From an uncultured Eubacteriales bacterium (GTDB lineage: Bacteria > Bacillota > Clostridia > Oscillospirales > Oscillospiraceae), in the NCBI GenBank assembly GCA_900544975.1, contig UQXI01000018.1:1-54321 (forward strand): a stretch of 54,321 nucleotides of DNA. Reading direction: 5' to 3'. Below are positions 49,240 through 54,321 of this stretch, in pieces. Position 1 is the stretch's first letter, and every line of letters starts with the position of its first letter. The position numbers and the translations under genes were made by a program. Below the pieces are notes generated by a model. The model was not told the origin of the DNA. It was given only the letters and a program-made list of their open reading frames with translations, and did no database searches.

Positions 49240-50577
49240 TCACTGAACCTGAATGTTCCGGACCCGGACATAGGGGCCGCCAAAGGCCACCCGCAGGGGC
49301 CACTGCTCCATCTTTCCGCATCCGCCGGTGGACTGGGAGCATACCTCCACCTCTTTGGTGAGGCCGTCGATTTCGTGGAGGGTGTGCATGACGTTGCCGG
49401 TTATCACGGAAATCCGCACCGGCTCGGCCAGTTTTCCGTTTCGGATCATGTAGGCCTGGCTGGGAGCGATGGTAAAGGTGGACATGCCGGAGCCGTGGTT
49501 AAAATCATGGATGTACACGCCCAGCTCAATGGGCGCCAGCAGCTCCTCCAGGGTCAGGTCCCCTCCGCCGATGTAGGTGGCGGTCATGCGGACGATGGGC
49601 TCATAGGAGAAGTTGATGGCCCGGGCGTTGCCGGTGATCTCCTCATTCAGAAGGGCGGCGGTGGCGGCGCTGTGGAGCCGTCCGGTGAGCTTGCCGTTTT
49701 GGATCAGGTATGTGGTCCGGGTCCGGGTGCCCTCGTCGTCGTAGGGCACATAGCCGGAGCCCTCGGGCAGGCCAGAATCCAGGATGTTCAGAATGGGGGA
49801 GCCCACCTGGGTCCCAATGGCCCACTCCTGCATCATGGCCTCGGAACCCAACATCAGGTCGGCCTCGCTCTTGTGGCCGAAGCTCTCGTGGGCGAATACG
49901 CCGGCTGTCTCCGGAGAGAACACGCAGGTGTAGGTGCCGGGGACCACGGGTACGGCATTTTTGGCGTAGTCCAGGCTTTTGGAAACCTTCTGGCGCATCA
50001 TTTCCTGATGGCCGGCCAGGCTGGGGAAGTCGGACTGATAGGTGTGAATGCGGTCCGCCTGGGGGACGCTGCCGGCGGTAATGGTAAAGTTCAGGACCAG
50101 GCTGGCCCGCTGGTGGTCAAAGTGCAGGTCTGCACCCAAGCTGGACCAGAACCACTTTTCTGTGTAGGTGTCCAGGTAGACGGCCTCCCAGTCGCTGATC
50201 TCTGGCACCTCTGCAACCACAGGCAGGTAGGACTGGAGCAGGGCGACCTTTTCCTCGTTGGGTACCAACCGCACATCCCGGTCTTTGTAGAGAAGACAGA
50301 CGTCCCGGTTGACCTCCAACCGGGTGACCACCGGGTCCTGGTCAATGGCAGGGTTGGGCGTGGCCAGGGCAGCCAACGCGTCCAGCTCCTGCTGGATGTG
50401 ATCCAGGTCTGTGGTGGCGCTGTAGTACCAGCGCTGTCCGTCCCAGACGCGCAGGAAGGCGCCGGCTTCGCGGCTGGTTTTGTTTCGGGTCAGCGCGCCG
50501 TTTTCATATGCAATGGAAGTTTGAAACACATCCTCCAATCGGATATCTGCATATAGATGTTTGGGAAATTGATACAT
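49240..50577 (-). CDS. tldD: TldD-family zinc metalloprotease
   Basis: 445 residues starting at ATG 50577 (MYQFPKHLYADIRLEDVF) after AGGAGG. The zinc motif HESFGH lies near residue 227, in GVFAHESFGHKSEADLM, and LVLNFTITAG and FNHGSGMSTFTIAPSQAYM are further family marks. Active partner of the TldE subunit that follows. In E. coli the complex processes microcin B17 and degrades CcdA. No peptide precursor is visible here, so the substrate is unknown. Confidence 0.92.
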   Translation of the reverse strand: MYQFPKHLYADIRLEDVFQTSIAYENGALTRNKTSREAGAFLRVWDGQRWYYSATTDLDHIQQELDALAALATPNPAIDQDPVVTRLEVNRDVCLLYKDRDVRLVPNEEKVALLQSYLPVVAEVPEISDWEAVYLDTYTEKWFWSSLGADLHFDHQRASLVLNFTITAGSVPQADRIHTYQSDFPSLAGHQEMMRQKVSKSLDYAKNAVPVVPGTYTCVFSPETAGVFAHESFGHKSEADLMLGSEAMMQEWAIGTQVGSPILNILDSGLPEGSGYVPYDDEGTRTRTTYLIQNGKLTGRLHSAATAALLNEEITGNARAINFSYEPIVRMTATYIGGGDLTLEELLAPIELGVYIHDFNHGSGMSTFTIAPSQAYMIRNGKLAEPVRISVITGNVMHTLHEIDGLTKEVEVCSQSTGGCGKMEQWPLRVAFGGPYVRVRNIQVQ

Positions 50578-50658
50578 GAAGTTGCCTCCTGAATTGAAAG
50601 TCAAAGGAATACCCACCTGCTTGCCCATACACCAGAGTGGGTGAACCGTATCAATCCT

Positions 50659-50687
50659 ATTGTAGCGGTTGCGCCGGGGCCTGTCAA
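50659..50687 (-). promoter_or_regulatory. tldD promoter
   Basis: Read leftward: TTGACA (50687-50682), 17-base spacer, TACAAT (50664-50659). Confidence 0.75.
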
Positions 50688-50863
50688 TCAACAATTGGTT
50701 GCGTTTCACAATTTCGCCACTGAAATGCATGGAGACATCTGTCGTTTTGCACGGACCGCCGTTTCATTTCAGCTCTTTTCAGAGCTCTTTCTAAGATAAA
50801 AGCATTTGTCTTTCTATTGAAGACGGTCGCACAACATCTGTTTTTCTTTTTCTGTGCGCGGAG

Positions 50864-50891
50864 TTGCAAATCAACTCCCATGTGTTATAAT
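50864..50891 (+). promoter_or_regulatory. pepF promoter
   Basis: TTGCAA (50864-50869), 16-base spacer, TATAAT (50886-50891). Confidence 0.7.
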
Positions 50892-50934
50892 GAGGGTGGA
50901 AAACGCGCCATTTTTTGAATCAGGAGGATATTAC

Positions 50935-52740
50935 ATGTCAGAAATGAAGAAAATTCCCCAGCGCTCCGAGATCGCCCAGGAGGACAAGTGGGCCATTGAG
51001 GATCTCTACGCCACGGACGAAGCCTGGAGCGCTGATCTGGAAAAGCTCAAGACCATGACCCAAGAGCTGGCCGCCTATGCCGGTCACCTGGCCGAGAATC
51101 CTGCAAAGCTCCTGGCCTATCTGGAGGAGACAGAGGCCGTGGGTGTCCTGACGGAGGACCTGGCTAACTACTGTATGCGCAAGTCCGACGAGGACACCCG
51201 GGACGCCAAGTACCAGGCAATGCAGGGTCAGTTTATGAGCGCCGCCGTGGCCCTCTCCGCCGCCACCAGCTTCGAGACTCCGGAAATTCTGAACATCTCC
51301 GACGAGACGTTGGACGGTTTTTATGCCGCTGAGCCCAAGCTGGAGCGTTACCGCCGGTATCTGTGGAACATCCGCCGCCGGAAAGAGCATGTCCTCACCC
51401 CCGCCGAAGAGAAGCTCCTGGCCGCCGCAGGAGAGATGGCCAACGCGCCGGAGAATATTTACAGCCTGTTTGCAGACGCCGACCTCACCTTTGCCGACGC
51501 AGTGGATGGCCAGGGGAACCGGCATCCCCTGAGCCAGGGGACCTTTGTCTCCTACGAAGAGAGCAGCGACCGGGAGCTGCGGAAGAGCGCCTTCCAGAAC
51601 CTGTATCAGGGCTTTGGCAATTTCAAGAACACGGTGGCGTCTGTCCTGGCCTCCCAGGTGAAGCAGCTGCAGTTCTTCTCCGAGGCCCGGAAGTACGAGT
51701 CCTCCATGGAGGCCTCTCTGGATGCCACCAATGTGCCCACCTCTGTGTATCTGAACCTCATTGAGGCGGTCCATCAGAATATGGACAAAATGCACCGCTA
51801 CGTCCGCCTGCGGAAGAAGCTCCTGGGGGTAGAGGAACTGCATTTCTACGACGTCTATGCCCCCCTGCTTGCCGGTGTGGACCGGAAGATCCCCTATGAA
51901 GAGGCCAAGCAGACCATTTACGACGCCCTGGCTCCCATGGGCGAGAGCTACCGGAAGATCCTGAAAGAGGGCTTTGAGAACCGCTGGATCGATGTGTACC
52001 AGAACGAGGGCAAGCGCTCCGGCGCATATTCCGCCGGCGCCCGGGTCCATCCCTTTGTCCTCATGAACTATACCGGTACCCTGGACAGCCAGTTCACCCT
52101 GGCCCATGAGATGGGCCACGCCATCCATTCCTACCTGTCCAACCGGACGCAGAATCCAATTGATGCGGACTACGTCATCTTCGTGGCCGAGGTGGCTTCC
52201 ACCTGCAATGAGGCCCTCCTGATGGAGCATCTGCTGGCCAAAACCACCGACAAGAAGGAGCGGGCCTACCTCATCAACCACTTCCTGGAGCAGTTCAAGA
52301 GCACCCTGTACCGCCAGACCATGTTTGCCGAGTTTGAGCTGAACATCGGCCGCATGGCCAAAGAGGGCCAGACCCTGACGGCAGAGGTCCTCAGCGCAGA
52401 GTACCGCCGCCTGAACGAGATGTACTTTGGGCCGGACATGGTCATCGATGAGGAAATCGCTCTGGAATGGGCCCGGATTCCTCATTTCTACTACAATTAC
52501 TACGTGTTCCAGTATGCCACAGGCTATTCCGCTGCCATTGCCCTGTCCCGCCGGATTCTCCGGGAGGGGGAGAGCGCCGTGCAGGATTACCTGGGCTTCC
52601 TCTCCGGCGGCTGCAGCAAGAGCCCCATCGACCTGCTGAAGGGCGCGGGTGTGGATATGACCTCTCCCGAGCCTGTGAACCAGGCCTTGCAGCTCTTTGG
52701 CGAACTGCTGGACGAGATGGAGCAGCTGGTGCAGGACTGA
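50935..52740 (+). CDS. pepF: M3-family oligoendopeptidase F
   Basis: 601 residues, the standard PepF length. It is a cytoplasmic zinc peptidase that cuts peptides of about 7-17 residues. The zinc motif is AHEMGHAIHSYLS (HEMGH, residue ~390), with the third ligand Glu about 25 residues later in VAEVASTCNEALLMEHLL. The N-terminal helical domain and YYNYYVFQYATGYSAAIAL near the end are typical. ATG 50935 follows AGGAGG by seven bases. Confidence 0.95.
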   Translation: MSEMKKIPQRSEIAQEDKWAIEDLYATDEAWSADLEKLKTMTQELAAYAGHLAENPAKLLAYLEETEAVGVLTEDLANYCMRKSDEDTRDAKYQAMQGQFMSAAVALSAATSFETPEILNISDETLDGFYAAEPKLERYRRYLWNIRRRKEHVLTPAEEKLLAAAGEMANAPENIYSLFADADLTFADAVDGQGNRHPLSQGTFVSYEESSDRELRKSAFQNLYQGFGNFKNTVASVLASQVKQLQFFSEARKYESSMEASLDATNVPTSVYLNLIEAVHQNMDKMHRYVRLRKKLLGVEELHFYDVYAPLLAGVDRKIPYEEAKQTIYDALAPMGESYRKILKEGFENRWIDVYQNEGKRSGAYSAGARVHPFVLMNYTGTLDSQFTLAHEMGHAIHSYLSNRTQNPIDADYVIFVAEVASTCNEALLMEHLLAKTTDKKERAYLINHFLEQFKSTLYRQTMFAEFELNIGRMAKEGQTLTAEVLSAEYRRLNEMYFGPDMVIDEEIALEWARIPHFYYNYYVFQYATGYSAAIALSRRILREGESAVQDYLGFLSGGCSKSPIDLLKGAGVDMTSPEPVNQALQLFGELLDEMEQLVQD

Positions 52741-52743
52741 CCT

Positions 52744-53010
52744 ATGGACGGCATCTTCCTTCCCACGTTACATACGTTTGCCATGAACAACATCTTCACC
52801 GGTTCCCTGGGCCCCTTCCGTTTCCGAATTGTGCCCAAGGTGGTGATGTGGAACCCCAAAGAGGTCAACATGGACGAAAGCTCCATGGAGGCGGAATTCT
52901 GGCATGGCCCGTATTGCTACGAAAAGAGCCAGATGGAGGGCAGCCGGTCTTTCCCCATGTCAGAGGAAGGTCGCCAGGCCCTTAAGACCTGGCTGGAGTC
53001 CCAGGCATAG
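52744..53010 (+). CDS. Small conserved-looking protein of unknown function after pepF
   Basis: 88 residues, starting three bases after the pepF stop; AGGAC lies upstream at a workable distance. Composition is balanced with several aromatic residues (GSLGPFRFRIVPKVVMWNP, EAEFWHGPYCYEKSQM) and a C-terminal helix (SEEGRQALKTWLES), so it looks like a real folded protein, not a random frame. No family was recognised. Co-transcribed with pepF. Confidence 0.6.
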   Translation: MDGIFLPTLHTFAMNNIFTGSLGPFRFRIVPKVVMWNPKEVNMDESSMEAEFWHGPYCYEKSQMEGSRSFPMSEEGRQALKTWLESQA

Positions 53011-53017
53011 CAAAATG

Positions 53018-53066
53018 AATCTGCCGCCAGGCGGCGCGAGTCTCTCGCCCACCTGTGCGGCAGATT
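53018..53066. terminator. Hairpin between pepF operon and chromate transporter genes
   Basis: Arms AATCTGCCGC (53018-53027) and GCGGCAGATT (53057-53066) with an inner GGCG/CGCC stem. T-rich on the right (TGTTGTG) and CATTTTG leftward; a likely weak bidirectional terminator. Confidence 0.55.
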
Positions 53067-53133
53067 TGTTGTGTTCCGAAGCTTTTTATGAAAAAAGCAG
53101 GAAATCAAGCATATGGTTGTAGAGAATGATCCG

Positions 53134-53700
53134 TTACATGAGCCCCAAAAAGCCTGCGCCAATGCCCAAAAGGCCGGACAGGCAGATGACGACGATGGGG
53201 TGAAGCTTGCGGAACACCAGAATCAGGGACAGGAGGAAGATCCCCAGGGCCACCAAAATGCCGGGAATTTGCACGGACGCCAGGTGGAACCCGCCAGGGA
53301 AGAAGACGGTCAGTCCCACAGACGCCACCGCTGCCGCAATGAGCCCCACCACCGCCGGGCGCAGGCCGGACAGGCAGCCCTGGACGACCCGGCTGGACTG
53401 AAACCGGACAAAACACCGTGCCACCAGTAAAATGATGAAAAACGAGGGGAGCACCACCCCCAAGGTGGCGCAGACGGCCCCCAGGGGGCCTCCGGTCACC
53501 ATGCCCACGTAGGTGGAGATGTTCACGGCAAAGGGGCCGGGGGTGCTCTCACTCACCGCAACGAAATCCACCAATTGGGCATTGGTCATCCAGCTGTGCC
53601 GCGCCACTTCCGACTGGATGAGGGGCAGCATGGCGTAACCGCCCCCAAAGGTAAAAGCGCCGATTTTCAAAAAGGTCCAAAACAGTTCCAGAAAGATCAA
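53134..53700 (-). CDS. Chromate transporter, short-chain half (second subunit)
   Basis: 188 residues starting at TTG 53700 and overlapping the stop of the first subunit by four bases. It is a CHR-family membrane protein: LFWTFLKIGAFTFGGGYAML at the N-terminus, SESTPGPFAVNISTYVG, and a P-G-P motif, followed by about five hydrophobic segments. Short CHR proteins work as pairs of opposite topology. The frame is open upstream as far as 54129 but that part only reads through the first subunit out of frame. Substrate chromate or sulfate is family knowledge. Confidence 0.88.
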   Translation of the reverse strand: MIFLELFWTFLKIGAFTFGGGYAMLPLIQSEVARHSWMTNAQLVDFVAVSESTPGPFAVNISTYVGMVTGGPLGAVCATLGVVLPSFFIILLVARCFVRFQSSRVVQGCLSGLRPAVVGLIAAAVASVGLTVFFPGGFHLASVQIPGILVALGIFLLSLILVFRKLHPIVVICLSGLLGIGAGFLGLM

Positions 53701-54254
53701 CCCAGTTTCCTCCTCCACACAGCCGCATGCAAAAGTCCGGCGGCGGCACAGCCCAGGATGACCAGCAGAACATTCACCTGGAACATCGCCGTGGCCACAA
53801 AGGCCGCCCCGGCCAGAAAGTAGGAGAACCCGTTCCGGGGGCACTGCCGGTACATGGACACCAAAGCCTTGCAGATGAGGGCCAGCACACCGGCCCGGAT
53901 TCCGGCAAAGGCATATTGGACCACCTGATTGTGGGCAAAGGCCTGCAGGATCAGAGAGATGGCTGCAATCATCAGGAAAGAGGGGAGCACCACCCCCATG
54001 GTGCAGCACACCGCCCCCCAGAAGCCCGCGGTTTTGTAGCCCACAAAGGTGGCCGCGTTGATGGAAATGGGGCCTGGAGTGGACTCGGCAATGGCAATGA
54101 TATCCAGGATGTCCTGGTCTGTCATCCACTTCCGCTTCTCCACCACCTCGTTTTGAATCAGGGGGATCATGGCATAGCCGCCCCCAAAGGTGAATGCGCT
54201 GTTTTTCAGAAAGGTCAAAAACAGGGTCCCCACGGACCCCGGTTGTTGGTTCAT
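53697..54254 (-). CDS. Chromate transporter, short-chain half (first subunit)
   Basis: 185 residues starting at ATG 54254 after GGTGAG. The same CHR layout as its partner: LFLTFLKNSAFTFGGGYAMI, AESTPGPISINAATFVGYK, then VLPSFLMIAAISLIL. The two genes arose by duplication. Upstream sequence to the window end (54255-54321) carries no clear promoter. Confidence 0.88.
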   Translation of the reverse strand: MNQQPGSVGTLFLTFLKNSAFTFGGGYAMIPLIQNEVVEKRKWMTDQDILDIIAIAESTPGPISINAATFVGYKTAGFWGAVCCTMGVVLPSFLMIAAISLILQAFAHNQVVQYAFAGIRAGVLALICKALVSMYRQCPRNGFSYFLAGAAFVATAMFQVNVLLVILGCAAAGLLHAAVWRRKLG

Positions 54255-54321
54255 ATGCTCACCACCAGAATGGATTTGCCCCTAAAATGGCACATCACCC
54301 TGGAAATATCAACCGAAACGC

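Larger units (their letters stand above)
50578..50934. other. Divergent intergenic region between tldD and pepF
   Basis: Holds the two promoters listed separately (50659-50687 leftward, 50864-50891 rightward). Nothing else recognisable. Confidence 0.6.

Noticed and set aside
53701..54129. Upstream extension of the second chromate transporter frame
   Set aside because: Reads through the first subunit in the wrong frame; the conserved N-terminus begins at 53700.
1..54321. tRNA, rRNA, CRISPR arrays, complete insertion sequences
   Set aside because: Looked for cloverleaf-like ends, regular short repeats with spacers and transposase motifs; none could be supported.

Overview
The window looks like chromosome of a spore-forming, high-GC member of the Clostridia, most likely the Oscillospiraceae (Flavonifractor/Oscillibacter-like). 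The reasons are a Gram-positive PolC, RNase J, spoVAD-spoVAE, a Spo0A-type DNA-binding protein, many AGGAGG ribosome sites, frequent TTG/GTG starts, and the conserved order pyrH-frr-uppS-cdsA-dxr-rseP-ispG-polC. This is inference from gene content and style; no 16S rRNA or tRNA gene was recognised.

Layout. 1-4.75 kb: an accessory Rhs polymorphic-toxin locus with lower GC than the rest. It holds the 3' end of an Rhs gene with a hydrophobic tip, a protein that aligns by eye with M16 (insulinase-like) peptidases but lacks the zinc motif, a 5'-truncated second Rhs copy with a papain-like tip, and a small lipoprotein that may be its immunity partner. 5.0-6.9 kb: a stand-alone Spo0A C-terminal-domain protein behind Spo0A-box-like sites, then an ArsR-type regulator on the minus strand with a dyad over its own promoter. 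7.2-12.5 kb: secA, pgeF and a peptide-binding lipoprotein in one operon. 12.5-17.5 kb (minus strand): a candidate small RNA, uvrB, a methyltransferase and glnS.

17.8-28.6 kb: the plus-strand core operon for UMP kinase, ribosome recycling, undecaprenyl diphosphate and CDP-diacylglycerol synthesis, two MEP-pathway steps, a site-2 protease and DNA polymerase III. 28.7-34.5 kb (minus): RNase J, then a three-gene nucleoside-type ABC importer without a binding protein. 34.5-41.2 kb: an orphan lipoprotein, the tsaE-tsaB-upp operon, an amidohydrolase with a DegV protein, and a C_GCAxxG_C_C protein. Copies of a dispersed palindromic repeat lie in the gaps at both ends of this region. 41.2-46.0 kb (minus): a phosphoribosyltransferase, then a MarR regulator with a heterodimeric ABC exporter. 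46.3-48.0 kb: spoVAD, spoVAE and a 51-residue Asn/Gln-rich peptide. 48.0-54.3 kb: a TldD/TldE pair (minus), oligoendopeptidase F with a small unknown protein (plus), and a paired short-chain chromate transporter (minus).

Most genes are housekeeping. The least ordinary parts are the Rhs/M16-like locus, the receiver-less Spo0A paralogue, the promoter-to-terminator unit without an ORF after uvrB, the dispersed repeats (one forms the end of a gene), and the Asn/Gln-rich peptide after spoVAE.
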